A DNA stretch of 64,000 bases from Polytrichum commune. Taxonomy: Eukaryota > Streptophyta > Polytrichopsida > Polytrichales > Polytrichaceae. The position numbers were made by a program, and so were the translations under genes. Where the stretch lies: contig OX485803.1 in NCBI GenBank assembly GCA_950295325.1, forward strand, positions 71,871,554-71,935,553, in the 5' to 3' direction. This document shows positions 1 through 12,700 of the stretch, piece after piece. The notes beneath the pieces were generated by a model. The model worked only from the letters and a program-made list of their open reading frames with translations, was not told the DNA's origin and searched no databases. Numbering within the stretch: the first letter of the stretch is position 1; each line of letters starts with the position of its first letter.

Positions 1-796
1 GCGAAAACAAGAAGACAAGACAAGTGAAGACTAGAAACAACAAAAGAATGGTCAAACTTGAAACTTTTCCAAAACTGCCCTTTTTAGGCATTTTTTTTAT
101 AAAAAAATCAGCACATTCACTTTTTGGTGCATGGACATTCCTCCTTGTCCGCATTTGGTTTAAACCTACTGTATTGAGGGGCCCAAATACTTTGCAAATT
201 GCTTTTTTTCAAGAAATCATACCACGGAAGTTGGACCGTGGGAAAAAAGGCCATCTTCATTCCATGGTCCATGGGTGCATGCAAGCCGGCCCTAATATAA
301 GTTGCACGTTTTCGTGACATTTGTTGTGTTTGAATTCTCAATTCTTTTCTTTTCTTTCATCATCGTGTGGCAAGTCGCATTTAAGGAGTTCATCCCATGA
401 GACACATCAAGTGGGTAATGATTATGTGGCAAGTCGCTTGCTTAACAATGAATGATGATGAACATTAATGGCTCGGGGGGACATGTTATGTCTCACAGAG
501 CCCAGACAACTCTGGCAGCCTGCCCTTTCCCCCAACAAAAAGCATTTGATACTGACCTTTTCAAATTCGACTGAGGAAATAATACCTTCGTTGGACTTAC
601 ACCCCTGACAATCTTGCAGCCTAGCCTGCACCTCTGCTACTCTTTTCTCTGCATTTATACATTTATTTATTTTGATAATTTTATTTTTGATGAATTTGAA
701 TCAATAAGATTTTGATCTGTAAGAGTTTTGGAAATTCTTGCTGTGACTGAACAACTCCCCCTTCTGCCTCCAGTGCAGTCACCAGGTTGGTGTAAC
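1..796. other. Gene-free flank
   Basis: AT-rich DNA with short open frames on both strands, none with recognisable domains or plausible splice structure. I see no repeat here shared with the rest of the window. Confidence 0.5.
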
Positions 797-799
797 TCA

Positions 800-1596
800 G
801 GGCCACTTCACACACAAGCCAAGTGCCGGGACCATGAGATTGTGAGAGCCCAAACACACCTCCAAAATCATGTCGTGCGGTCACGGGCCCTCAAGTGTAG
901 TGTGAAGCCGTAAGTGACCGGGCCCTCAACCCAATGCCATTTCAATGAATTTCTATTCACACGGGTCTTCACACATGATCAAATTCGAAGAAACCAACGG
1001 TTGTGAGCGTTCGGAGTGTCATGGTCTCCCGGTCTGGTGGTAGGCATGCCTCCGAGAGGCGGTTTTTGAGAATAGTCCAAGTGACCATGAAACACGATCC
1101 ATTCGATGCCACGTAGGAATCCACCCATGTAGACGTTACCTCCATCTTGCTGCATCCACTCACATACTCACTCCGTTGGTCCCTCAAGCGTAGCGTGAAG
1201 CGAACTTGGACCGGCTCCGCCTCCGCCGTTTCCACCAACGAGAGTGCTTGAGGTGTAAATTATCACGGGCTCGCAGTCTCACGTGCTATGATCGGGGGAA
1301 AACCGGCGGTTAGCTACAAATGAACCGGTTGAGTTTAAGAAATAAGCGGTTGAAGTTCAAAACTGCAGGAAAATTAATGAATCAGTTAGGTTTAAGAAAT
1401 AAGCGATTGAAGTTCAAGACTGCAAGAAAATTACCGATCATTTAGAGGACTTTATAAAATATACCCCAATTCAATAAAGGAAAACCGAAGGATGTCGTCA
1501 ACATGTAACCAGTTGGACTTGCAAACACGAGGATCTCAACCGATTAGTATAATGCCCAAAAACCTCCCCCGTCACTGCTCGTGTGTGAAGGGGCCC
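800..1596. mobile_element. Tourist-like (PIF/Harbinger-type) element, copy 1, interrupted
   Basis: The left end GGGCCACTTCACACACAAGC and the right end, read inward, GGGCCCCTTCACACACGAGC form terminal inverted repeats. TCA flanks both sides (797-799 and 1597-1599), a 3-bp TSD close to the TAA/TTA of PIF/Harbinger elements. The interior matches, in reverse orientation, the complete copy at 32776-33275. About 275 bp of another repeat (1294-1570, GGGGA family) sits just inside the right end, which explains why this copy is about 800 bp rather than 500 bp. No transposase is present, so it is non-autonomous. Confidence 0.8.
1294..1570. repeat. GGGGA-ended dispersed repeat, copy 1
   Basis: It begins GGGGGAAAACCGGCGG and ends AACCTCCCCC, so the ends are short inverted repeats. 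It is inserted in the Tourist-like element around it. Internally a ~57-bp unit (around GGTTGAGTTTAAGAAATAAG) is repeated in tandem. Related copies lie at 34440-34610 (reverse) and 60331-60541. A short related piece that begins GGGGAAAACC and ends TTTCCCC is at 1631-1675. The class is unknown, since no clear TSD could be defined. Confidence 0.6.
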
Positions 1597-2634
1597 TCAT
1601 TCGGTAGCCTCGGCACCGGATTCTATGTTCGGGGAAAACCAACGGCTAGTTCATTATCAGCCGATGGATTTCCCCTCATGGCGGGTCCAAATTTCCAACC
1701 ATCGGATGGCAATCCAACTGTAATTTCAATCCTCCGGCAATTAGCCGATGGACCAGAAAATGTCCCGGAAATGTAGCCGATTCTTCTTGTGAGTTACTGG
1801 ATTTTAGCCGAAAGCATCCAGAGCGCTATTTGTCTGGGGCATCTAATGATGCACTTGAGGAAGTACCCTAAACCTTAAACTTTTTGAATTATGCAACCTT
1901 TTCATGACCAAATCCAATTGCTTCTATGAAGAATTGGGGGACCCTTGGCCTTCAAGCGGTGAAAGCATTGCTAGGTTCAATTCCTACCAAGGATATTAAC
2001 TCTTCAAATTTAAAGTTTTGAACATGCCATTCTTTTCAGTTATTCAAGATGTTGTACTAAGAAATGAATTCTAATAACTTTTCATACATTTTTTAAACAA
2101 TTAGTGCCGATATGAATTCCATTTAATCGGATATTGGCCAATGAAAATATGAAAATATAGGCAATTGGCCAATTAATTTTACACAAGACCGGCTGTTGCC
2201 GATGTAAATTGGGAAAAATCCGACCCTTCGTAGCAACTACCGGCAATTAGCCACTAAGGCTTCAAAAACTTCCCAAACTCTGACCGGAGTAAACGTGAGG
2301 TTCGCGAGCCTCCATTTCACGCTCCCCACCTCCAGTGCAGAGGGCGACGTGGGTTGAGGAGCGTTTGTGCATGTGTTTTGGTAAAGGAAACCCAGCAGGC
2401 TATCCATGGCAATGTGTAGCTTCGGCATTGGCAGTCAACACCTATTCACCGTGCTAGTCAGCCTAGGGTTTCTGTGCTTTTTCCCCCGGGAATCAAATTC
2501 CTTAACAGCATTGTCAGTCTTCCTGACTCCTGAGATTAGCCCCCAGCCAATGAGCGAGTCCGCCCTACAAAATTCGTTATACAACAGATCATACTGAGGT
2601 GGGCGGATGCTAAACGCTTAATCTCCCCAACTAA
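1597..2634. other. Gene-free interval
   Basis: It contains the short GGGGA-family fragment at 1631-1675, several GCCGAT-rich words, and a tRNA-like scrap near 1950-2005 (complementary CCTTGG and CCAAGG ends, a T-loop-like GGTTCAATTCC, no anticodon arm). No gene is supported. Confidence 0.45.
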
Positions 2635-3488
2635 GGTAATTTAGAAATACCATAACCCGTGAAAGTAAGGTGATTTGCATTGAAGATCTGGTCTGACAAT
2701 CATGAGATAATTTTCCAAGATAGACGAGAAGGATTCATGAAGAATGCAAGTTGTTTCATATTTTTCTGTCTTGTACAAAAAATGCTACAAATTTTCAAAG
2801 TGAAAAGTTGTCAAACCCCCTACTCGTTCACTAGATTCTTCCTACACCGAACACGGTAATCCGCATTTCCATACAGAACATCGCCTAAATCGGTTACCTC
2901 ATGAGTACATTAACACTTGACTCCCATTGGCTACACTAAGGGCATGCCCAGGAGAGATAGTAAGCAACCCGCCAAAAATAATGTATTATATGGTGTTTAG
3001 GGTGTTTGGGGAGCCCTCCATCTTGGGCGGGGCAGCTCATCTTGAGTCAGAGCCCACCAAAGCCTAGGCATACCCCCGGTATAATTAGGAAGCAATCAAT
3101 AAGACAACGACACCTATTATCTGACATGGGATAAAGTAGGATATCGGAGTATCTGATGTTAAAGTAATCTCTTGGCGGGCCGGAGGAGGGTCGCCATATG
3201 AACCATTTATGGCGTTGGAAGGCCTTTACTATACCCGGGCCGGTTCTAAATTATGCCGGACCGGACATTGGTGGGGCTCAATTTATGCCGGTACCGCCAC
3301 CTAAGAACCCGGGATGCCCCATTTTTGGCGTTGGCATGCCCCATGGCGAGGCTGCTGGGGACGCCCTAAGTGTGCACGCATTGAAGTTGCCGCCGAGCCA
3401 TGATCCGTTTTAGAAATAACACTTCACCATTATGACGGCGATCTAGTGCACGGCTAGAGGGTGGTTAACCGCTTATGGTATTTCTACC
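2635..3488. mobile_element. GGTAGAAATACC inverted-repeat element, copy 1 (contains a nested element)
   Basis: The ends read GGTA...GAAATACCATAACCC on the left (with a 5-bp insertion near the tip) and GGTATTTCTACC on the right. The body is nearly identical to the neighbouring copy at 3493-3916 except for a 427-bp nested insertion at 2940-3366. Without that insertion it would be about 427 bp. It abuts the second copy through a shared TTAA. No protein is encoded. Confidence 0.75.
2940..3366. mobile_element. Tourist-like (PIF/Harbinger-type) element, nested
   Basis: 427 bp flanked by TAA on both sides (2937-2939 and 3367-3369). The left end GGGCATGCCCAGGAG and the right end, read inward, GGGCGTCCCCAGCAG form a 15-bp imperfect inverted repeat. 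The adjacent copy of the host element at 3493-3916 has the uninterrupted sequence at the matching spot, so insertion with a 3-bp TSD is seen directly. A TAA duplication and GGG-starting ends are the hallmarks of Tourist MITEs. No transposase is encoded. Confidence 0.85.
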
Positions 3489-3492
3489 TTAA

Positions 3493-3916
3493 GGTAGAAA
3501 TACCATAACCCGTGAAAGTAAGGTGATTTGCATTGAAGATCCGGTCTGACGATCATGAGATGATTTTCCAAGGTAGACTAGAAGGTTTCATGAAGAATGC
3601 AAGTTGTTTCATGTTTTTTGGGCCCTATACAAAAAAAAATATCACAGTTTTTCAAAGTGGAAAGTTGTCCAATGCCCCTACTCGTTCATTGGATTCTCCC
3701 TACACCGAACACGGTAATCCGCATTTGCATACGAAGCATTGCTTAAATCGGTTACCTCGTGAGTACATTAACGCTTGACTCGCATTGGCTACACTGAGCG
3801 TACACGCATTGAAGTTGCCGCCGAGCCATGATTCGTTTTAGAAATGGCACTTCACCATTATGACGGCGGTCTGGTGCACGGCTAGAGGGTGGTTAACGGG
3901 TTATGGTATTTCTATC
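3493..3916. mobile_element. GGTAGAAATACC inverted-repeat element, copy 2 (intact)
   Basis: 424 bp with 21-bp terminal inverted repeats, GGTAGAAATACCATAACCC plus two bases, matched at 20 of 21 positions. It carries the empty site for the nested element of copy 1. The flanks are TTAA on the left and TTAT on the right, so the TSD length is unclear. It is a MITE-like, non-coding element. Confidence 0.75.
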
Positions 3917-3944
3917 TTATCCCACTTCCTCCTAGGACATGAAA

Positions 3945-4640
3945 CACACGATTAGTACGAGATAGTTCGCAAAATCCAAATCAAGGTTGTTAGCCGTTCT
4001 CCTCGTAATAAGTGAAGATTTTTGCACTCATTAAATGGTCGTATAGGTCCCCTCCCCCTCTCAATTGTGTTGACTGCTAGGACGAGAATGATTATCATAT
4101 TTTGAGCAAGCAATCCAATCTTTTGTGAAGTAGGAAAACCGAGAACAGTGAATGACCACTACTAGTGCACTAGACTAGGGGCAACATGATTCTGGTGCGG
4201 ACCCGAAATGGCTAATTGTAAAAGTGGTGGCCCGAAAAGGATGCAGTGATAGGTGGGATGCAGTGATTGGCCGGATAGGTGCTATTTCACACTAAATGTG
4301 ATCACTTTTGGGTGCCGTTGAGTTAACCATTTTGTGTGCATTCATATCCAGAGTAGGATATTTTGATGCTCAATCTAGACAAGTTTGACTTACTTGCCTT
4401 TCCAAAACAAATGTGACTAATTGTTTGCATGGAGTAGAATTATGAAACGACTTGCATTCCTTCACCCATTTCCTCTACTCCATCTTTGAAAAGTATTGCA
4501 CAAATTTCAAGCCACTCCTTCTAGCTAAATCAACTTATTTTTCACCGTTTTCCGTATATCTACCTTGAACATGTGTATTTTTGGTAGTCATTCTTGGAGC
4601 CACACCAAAACACATATCAATCAAATATAGGTGTCCAAGT
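3945..4640. repeat. Dispersed repeat, shared with 15855-16240
   Basis: Blocks such as GCAAAATCCAAATCAAGG and the GGTCGTATAGGTCCC / GGTCATATAGGTCCC segment recur in the same order near 15.9-16.0 kb. Both copies end near ATATAGGTGTC. The copies are diverged by indels, and no coding function is visible. Confidence 0.55.
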
Positions 4641-4920
4641 AAGATAAGTAACCAATTATGCACATCTACCTAAATTACTCCCAGCCCATACTTTTTTGTG
4701 GTCAAGAGCCATGCCTATACTTAGAGAGGAAACATAGGCAACTACACCCCCTATGCAAGTTCCTAGCACAACTTCAAACCCCACATCAAATTAACATACC
4801 CTGTTCATACCACCACTAGGGGGGGATCACATGATCATAACACTACAACGATTAAAGTTAGTTACACTGGACGTGCATTCTAAAATTTCACAACGATTTT
4901 CAATCCCATGGGGTGCACTA

Positions 4921-5013
4921 GATTTGGGCGAACCAACCCATATACTCATTCCTTGTTGGATGCCTAAACCCTTATCTCCAAGGAACCAGTGTATGGGTTG
5001 GTTCGCCCAAGCC
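4921..5013 (-). mobile_element. 93-bp foldback element, copy 1
   Basis: A near-perfect hairpin. The arms pair TTGGGCGAACCAACCC with GGGTTGGTTCGCCCAA and extend to about 32 bp (29 of 32 paired) around a 23-nt loop that holds, in reverse, AAGGGTTTAGGCATCCAA less two bases. It is flanked by a 10-bp TSD, GGGTGCACTA (4911-4920) and GGATGCACTA (5014-5023), with one mismatch. Two further copies at 17883 and 27321 are exactly the same length. 9-10 bp TSDs point to the Mutator-like superfamily. Confidence 0.85.
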
Positions 5014-5023
5014 GGATGCACTA

Positions 5024-8000
5024 TATTTACAGATTCAAATTGACATGAGTGGGAAATGATGCTATCTTAACGCTTATTTCCACCTACCATGATCATTTTT
5101 AGGGTGTTTGTTTTTGGATAGTATCCCATTACTTGCAATTTTTTCATTTGACAAAATAATCTCAATTAGAAAGAACAAAAGTGGCCTTCAAAACTTGCAT
5201 GTAAGTTTGAACTGAAATATCTCATTTTTCTTTTGAAGAATTATAGAAAGAAATTGACAAGACAAAATAGTTACAACTTTTGTTATCATATAGAATTTGC
5301 ACAAGGTTTAAGATGTACGTGTTTTCTTCCATATTTTCTCATAAAGGTTATAAAAGTAAATGGTAGGGGGGGGGGGTCAAAAGTACCCACTCAAGTCACT
5401 TTGGTTCTCTACCATTGAGTGCGCCCCCTAAGTTTCAATCCAGTAGAAATATTGAAACCTACAACGTGGACCTTTGATGTTAAATGTGTTGTGGGTTGGT
5501 AAATAGGTTGCACCCACAATGCTATCCTCGGACTTTTTTTTAATGAGGAACTTAGTTCAACAGTGCCCACATTATTACCATGTAGGCTCAATATATATAG
5601 TTCCATCTCTTGCACTAGATCGTTTTACAGTCTGCAAAGATGGTTACAAATACTCAGAAGAAGAAAAATAAATTAGTCATGTAGAGGAAGATAACTTCAC
5701 TAAATAGTCCATTAGTGTGGTGAAAAATTCATATGGGAATAGGTAATGTGGGCCAAAGACCCTGTGCCTTCCCCTAAGTCTTCCGGGAGACTTCCGACCA
5801 ACACCCTGAGTATTAGGTCAAGGACAGAAGTATCCACAAAAAATAGTAACCCACATCAATTTTATTAGACAAACAATGAAAGCCGCCCACACTAATTTCA
5901 AACTAGAGATAAATTGGCATGGGGTGTAAGTATGTTAAAGTGGGTCAAAAAAAAGCGCTATGGTTTATTGATACCATAGCAATTTTGGTCAAATGCCTAG
6001 AAGTAGATTCAAGTTTTCAATATGACCGAATGACTACATATCCTAAGCAAGTTTTGCCATGGAAACTATGCACAAATTAGCATGGCAAAGAAAAACACTC
6101 TCTTACCCACAATATGTACAAAAGAAGAGCCTGGTGATGGTTGTGCACCATATTCCATTTGTAATCATGTAGAGCTTGACCGCAGTAGGCATTAACGTCT
6201 TCACCAGAATGCAGTGTCATGAGAGGTGGTAAAATGTATATATCGTTAAGTACCTGAATTCCTCTATGTGTGGCGTCTCTTGCAACGCACAAGATCAACC
6301 TGTCTATCCGACAACAAAGGGAAACATGCAAGCATAACTTCTACTCGTAGATGTGTGCCCAATTGTTTGCGCTCGGAGAGGAGGTCATAAGCCACCCAAA
6401 ACCGCAGGAGCATCATGACCTGCATATTTCCATGTGGACGCTAAATCATATCAGTGTGCACATCCAAGTGGGCAAGGTGCAAAGAAGCCCACACCACAAA
6501 TGATGAAATGGAGATGTGCCAACTATGGTTAAGCTCGCGCAAAGAGTGCAGCAATGGGAGGTTGTGGAAATGTTGATTCATAGAACCGGTAGAGACTCAT
6601 CAAGAAAGATGAGGCATGGCACAATGGCCATGAGCACAACATGATTGGGCAACCTTTCAATGAAGTACCCAAATCATGTTGCCTCATCATCCATATGGGT
6701 GTGATTATGCGGGGATACTATGAAAAGAAAGGAGAGATACAAGGTTTGTGCCACATATGGTTGTGGGTCTTGTGTGGAAGATGATGAGGCAAAACAAGAG
6801 GTGAGAGTGGGAGGATGCAACGTTGGAGTAATTTAACGTCGTTTAGGGTAATGGCTAAATCATGATGTGATTGACTCACCTAGGAGATGGAAAGATCTTA
6901 GAGCCCAACAACATATTAATGAGAGAAAATGAGATTAATAACATTAATGAGTACATACAAAGACGGTCATATGTATTCTTCTATGGGTGTTGTGATGATT
7001 CTTGTATGTGTTTGTCATGAATTGATTTCCTCTATGTATAGTGTGAAATGAAGTTGTACAAATATACAGATTGTTGTGGGGAATTCAAAAAACACAAACA
7101 AGTATTTGGTGAGTGCACGCACAAGTTACCCAAAAAATGTTGAATTTGCAAATTTGATAAAAGCATGGTAGGTATGTCAAAGCAAAATAGGCCAACATCA
7201 ACAAGAATGAGGCCCCTAATCACTAATTTTGAGTTGGCCTAGGAGTGTTTGACACACCGTCTGCAACTATAGCACTGCAAGCAACTAAGGCAAGTTGTAG
7301 GGTACAATAGAAGTCATATAGTTTCGGGTAATATGTTATGAAGTCATCCAAATTTGTTTTGATTATGAGGACTTCATGGAGCTCTAAGAACACCTCCCAA
7401 GGGAAAGGTTATTTGTGGCCATCAAATGTGCAAGTTGGAACTTCAGTGATAGTTGGAGAAGACTTATGCCATTGGGATATTTTTATTGAAGGAATCACTT
7501 ATGTGGCACTCACGCTCACAGTCCTACATCTCCAAAAAAAAAAACGTCATAGCTCCAAAGAGGACATACAATGTTGACAACAACCACATTTTCTCACAGC
7601 TCAGCTTTAGGAACCTTCAATGGTGCATGTTGAAGGCACCCATCATCATGAAGGGCGGTTGAAGGGGTGGGGGACAATGCACACCCACCTTGAGGACAAT
7701 GTGCTTCTAGTGATAAGATGAAGTGGGAGAAGCCATAAGCTGACAATTGAGGGAAACTCGAATAAGAGTACTATTGGAAGAACAGATGACATCCGGGCCA
7801 CTTCAATAGACTGTGGGGATCAAGTAAGAGGTAATCATATTTTGAGATTCCAGACATCATTGATTTATATCCTGAATTACCATAAAAGAGTAAATGGAGC
7901 AACAACATATCGCAATAATACAAGGAATTACTTTTGAGGGAGTAAAATGGGAAACAAAATTACTGATGGCAGTTGAAAATGTATACATCGAACCATGTAC

Positions 8001-9000
8001 AAACCACATTGCCACTAGTAGGAAGCACCTATTAAAAATTTAATTAATGTAATTACTAAAGAGTCCCAAGAATAGTAATAGTATTGCCCTCCAAACTCTG
8101 ACATAGCAAAAAAACCACATAAACATGAGAGATTCCTTGTCATATATGACACTAACAACAAACTCCTACTGCATAAGCGAAGTTAATGTCACATATTTGG
8201 TGTTGGAAGTAGGAGGATGCCTTTGTTGTTATGAACCTCTAATGACTTGGAACTTTGCCGATTTAGTGACACCAAATGGCCCACTTTCCACTAGTGACTT
8301 GATCATGCTTGCTCCCCTAATGAGATCTTCGAATCTCCAATTATAGTCTATAATTACGACTATGGTATCGCCTTGCCATGGAAGATCCCAAAGAATTTAT
8401 GACTAGCAGCGAATTGATCCAATGCAATCTAAACCTAACTTGTGAAGTTGTTATAAACATCCTGTAAACTTAAAATTTCAAACTGTGTGACCACATCCCA
8501 AGCTTTATCTTTTTAGAGATACATTCATAGACATTCTTGTCATTTCCTTTTTTAGATAGTTTTTATCGTTATCAAGAATTTCATACAATATATAGGCTAC
8601 ATCTATACCTTGTGGCCAGTTTTGTGGCTAGAATAGTATGTTGTACCATTGTTTGCAGTTCCTGAACCCCTGGAGGCTGCCATGGCTGATGCGCTTGCAA
8701 TCTAGTAATAATCAATCAAAGGAGAATATCTAGTTAAGATCAAACTTTGGGCATTCCTATTGGTGAGAATTAGGAAATGAGACCCCAAATGAGCATGCAT
8801 GAAAAACTCATGTTTTGTGCAAAAAAAACTCATTTATCCAGATATTCAAACGGATTCAGGATGTCGGGTGCAGTACAGTGTAAGGTTAGTGAAGCGAGTG
8901 GACAGAGAAACATGTACTTAGTGCCTGTCTGATGCAATTTATGAGGTGACAAAAGTGCAGGCACTCAATCCATGCACAAAGCCATGACTGAAAAATAGAT
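5024..9000. other. Gene-free interval
   Basis: A run of 11 G at 5366-5376 is followed by sequence (GTCAAAAGT, then a GGGTTGGTAAATA block) related to 31733-32065, so a dispersed repeat is present. The rest is AT-rich with only short open frames. I see no gene, RNA gene or clear element. Confidence 0.4.
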
Positions 9001-11700
9001 AAATAGGTGTAAACCGTAGATTGGGTGGTCGGCTACAATGCAGTGATTATTTTGTCAGGGCCACCAAATTTTGACAAGAGTTTTCCATAAAAACCAGCCG
9101 ACGTGGCCACATAGTAGTAAAGGCACTAAGGACTGGACAGTTCTTTCAAGCAACATGGAAATCGACAAAAACGCTTGCAGGAAATTGTGGCACTTTGGAT
9201 GACAAAAGCTTACACAGTTTCCTGCCTTATGACCACATAAGCCACCATTGCAGAATGACTCATCGACATCCCCATTGAATCCAGAGGCTTGTCCCTCCCA
9301 ATTTCCTGTTCTTTGGGCCGACCCTTCTTCATGAGCACCCAGCCCTGTGAGCCTAAGCCTTTTTGTCTGAAGATCCGCCTGCAGACTAAGTTTTGTCCCT
9401 CCTCCTTTTGACAACTCAGCACTCGCCTCTCAACCTTTTTCCTGTGAGTTTCAGCAATGTGCAGATTGGAGTTCCAACTCAAAATGTTTTCCGTGGCCGG
9501 CCTCATAATTGTACTCTGACGCCCCGCGGTATTCCTATTTCTTTCTGGGAAAATAATATGCTACCTTTTGGGTGTCAATACTATTTCTTTTTGGAAATTA
9601 TGCGCAACCTTTTGGATGTCAATACGTGTATCATTGAATACATGTCTGATCTCTATATTACTGCCCACTAGGCTGCTGTAGATCACATCAACTGAGAGGT
9701 TTGCACCACAGAATATTCCATAAAGACTGTTTCTGAAGATGTAACATTATCCCCCATCAAAATGGCTTTAAATTGATTGTGGCGTGATATTTCCAATGTG
9801 TCCGAGAACGATTGTTAATCTCTTCAGCATATATTTTAATTCTGGTGAGAGGTCAATAATAGTGGCCAGCCTTATCCACAGGAGTGCAAGATGGGAGCCG
9901 CTAGATTTGAAGCGTATCCCAGCATGAAGTTTGAGGCGATGCTAGCTCAGCGTGCCTGTGAATGAAAAAGTTGTCAAATAGATTGTTGTAACTTGTGTGC
10001 TCCGACCTTCTCAAACTGACTTGGATGTATGCACTTTTTGAAGTGGGTGGGAGGCTAGGGCGGGGCAACTTTACTAGCTTTCTAAGATTCAAGAGTTCAT
10101 GTGCACTAAATGACACCTGCTGACCATATGCTCCTGCTGTATGGTGGCAATTCAGAGATGTACATACATGAGTAATTAAATTATGACTAGCTTGACAGCC
10201 TCTGGACTGAAAACCATGCTCAGTGTCCTTAAATCTGCAATGAACTCACTCATTGTGTACCTTACTTTATCAGATGAGGAAGAATGCCCAGGTGCCTCAG
10301 AGGAGGATTGACATTCATGCCACCGTTGTTAGGAGTTGGAGCCTTGATGGCATGGAATTAATACTTTAGATAATATAATAGTAGTAACTCAGGCACGACA
10401 AATTTCGGAGCACTATTTCTAACGTCCCAGTTGTTGATCCTAGCTAGCGTCAAGTCATGCATTGCAATGCTTGTGTGGATCTATGATCAATAGATTTTCC
10501 CCATATTTCCAGAACGCATGACGTGCACTTGTGACCTACGAAATGTCAAGAAATGAGTTATCTAATGGTTGAGTGTGGAGAGGACAGCCTAGAGTGGCCT
10601 GGCTTATACAGTGGGTTCGGTTTTCAAAGCTGACAAGTGTGGCTCTACACAAAAGCTGGCATGTAAGCTAATCTCACCCTTGGACTTGAAGGGGCACCTT
10701 TCCCTCAACAAAATTTGGAGCTGTAGCAAAGCTGCAAGCCCAATGACAACAACCAGGTGTGTTGGGCGCCAAGTGGTTGGAACACTGGACGAGATTATCT
10801 CTAATGAGACTAGGTATCTAGCTACCAAGGATCCTGAAATATATTTTACCTCCTCGTGATGATTCATGTCTTTCATCAAATAGCATTCCACAGCGTGGGC
10901 ACCCCTAGTTTATAGCCTGCTTCTGATAAACCATGTTTCTAAGGTTCACTAAGTTGATCGACTTCCGATGAAGAAGCCGGACATCTGACAAAGATAGTTG
11001 GCAGCAATGCACGAATTTAATCTTTATCTTGGGAGAAGAACGCTTAGTGGAAGTACATGACCTTTATCGACCTGTTATTCCTTCTACCCTTATTATTCCT
11101 TGGCATCGTGCATCACCTTTTCCTCATTTTTGATGACAAAGCTGACATCTCATATATGCACTTATACGGGTGGACAGCCATCCGGTAACAAACTTTGTCA
11201 CTGGAGACCAATCGAAAGAGACAAGATGGAATGGTCAGTGGCATTTAGAGAACATGCATGCCCTCGGTTCATCATCAGCTTGCTCCTTAACTTATAACCT
11301 AGCTGGTATGTAACTATTATATGTGGTGCTAAGATAAGATAGCTAGATTCTCCTTGTTATTCTTTTCTCTTCATGATATTTGAAATGGTGCATTTCAGCC
11401 ATTAACCCTTTGTTGCCAGAGGATGGTGCATTCGAATGGACTTGGAACTTTCATTCCACCCTTGGACCCTTGATGTTTTCGGCAATTCAACTCACTCTCA
11501 CCAACTTAATTGATGATCTGCGACTTCTATGTGGAAAACCAACTCCAATGTAAAGATATGGAAAGAAAAATCTCTTCATTTCAGCAAAATTTGGGAAGAT
11601 CCAACGGTCGCAATGTCACCTTCATTAAGGCCACCTTCTAAGAGTTTCAAAAAAAAATTAGAACCTCAATCTCCTCTAATTACAACAACATCAAACAAGA
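9001..11700. other. Gene-free interval
   Basis: The minus-strand frame 9414-9055 contains CGHKAGNC, which resembles the end of a CCHC zinc knuckle, but the first two cysteines are out of register. It may be a remnant of a retroelement protein. Nothing else is recognisable. Confidence 0.3.
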
Positions 11701-11779
11701 CTTACGCCTATTAAATGATATTGGTCCTTGATGCAATACAAGCTAAAAAGTTGGTCTTTAATAACCCAACAACACTCTT

Positions 11780-12700
11780 TGTGTACAGTAATTTAAGCAT
11801 TAAGAAAGCTTGGGTGATTTTTTGTTAATTCCTCATTGGTTCTCATAAACTCAGGATTTGGGACTAAACTCATAGTTTCATATGCTTTAAGAATAAGAAT
11901 AACTCTAATTTCTTGAGCAATTTGACAAAGCAATGGGATGTATGTGATATTATTTGTCATTGATGGGTTGATCTAGTGATAAGGTTAAACTTGGTCACCG
12001 CGGCCCCCACTCACTAAAATTGTATTACATGCGCATACCCTATTTTAGATCAATTGTAAATGACATTGGTCCTTGTATTACATCAAGGATTTAGGACAAT
12101 GGATCTCATGCGCATACCCTATTTTAGATCCTACAATTTTCTCAAATTTTAAGACCCAACTTTCAAAATAGGATCCAAAACATGGCAAGCCAATGAGCTC
12201 TTAATAGAAAATTTTCTCAAAAGAAGGATCAAACCCACAGTTTCATCCCTCTTTGAGGGACTTTACCGATAACTCTATTAGCTTGCTATAATAGGGAGGA
12301 TTTTGTATACATGAAGAGTTTCCTTTCATGCAACACCACCATATTGATCGAGGTACACGTGTCTAAAGTGGGTACTTTTCTTTACCACAAATTAGTGGTA
12401 TGTAGTTTGGTGTGGCTCCAAGAATATACACCAAAAAGCCATATGTTTAGAAGAATTTGGTAGTGTGTTCAAAACATGGCGGGGTGGGGTGGGGGGTATG
12501 ACCATTAAACGAACATGAGAATATATGCTTTGATAATGAATTAAAGATATTCATACAAGCTCCAAAGATTATGAGGAAAGTAGTTATTTGTGAAGTAAAG
12601 CAGATGAAACCATGGGTTCAATCTTGAGTTTATGAGAATCAACACAAAGCCATTCAACTAAGTTAAGCTTTCTTAATGCTAAATTACCTCCCACAAAAAG
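11780..12700. repeat. Inverted-repeat region with internal dispersed repeats
   Basis: The segment around GCATTAAGAAAGCTT and TTCTCATAAACTCA (11795-11880) recurs in reverse complement at 12590-12690, about 800 bp away. Between them lies a repeat with the words GCATACCCTATTTTAGATC (also near 12815) and CTCAAAGAAGGATCAAA, the latter shared with 20740-20955. It probably represents one or more decayed inverted-repeat elements, but no TSD was found. Confidence 0.45.

Noticed and set aside
1948-2005. tRNA-like segment with paired CCTTGG/CCAAGG ends and a T-loop
   Set aside because: Too short, with no anticodon arm.
4827-5021. Minus-strand frame encoding NQPIHWFLG...GSPKS, similar to a frame at 27.2 kb
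   Set aside because: The shared peptide is only the translation of the 93-bp foldback; no conserved protein.
9055-9414. 119-aa frame with CGHKAGNC, possible zinc knuckle
   Set aside because: The first cysteine pair is out of register and the rest shows no domain.
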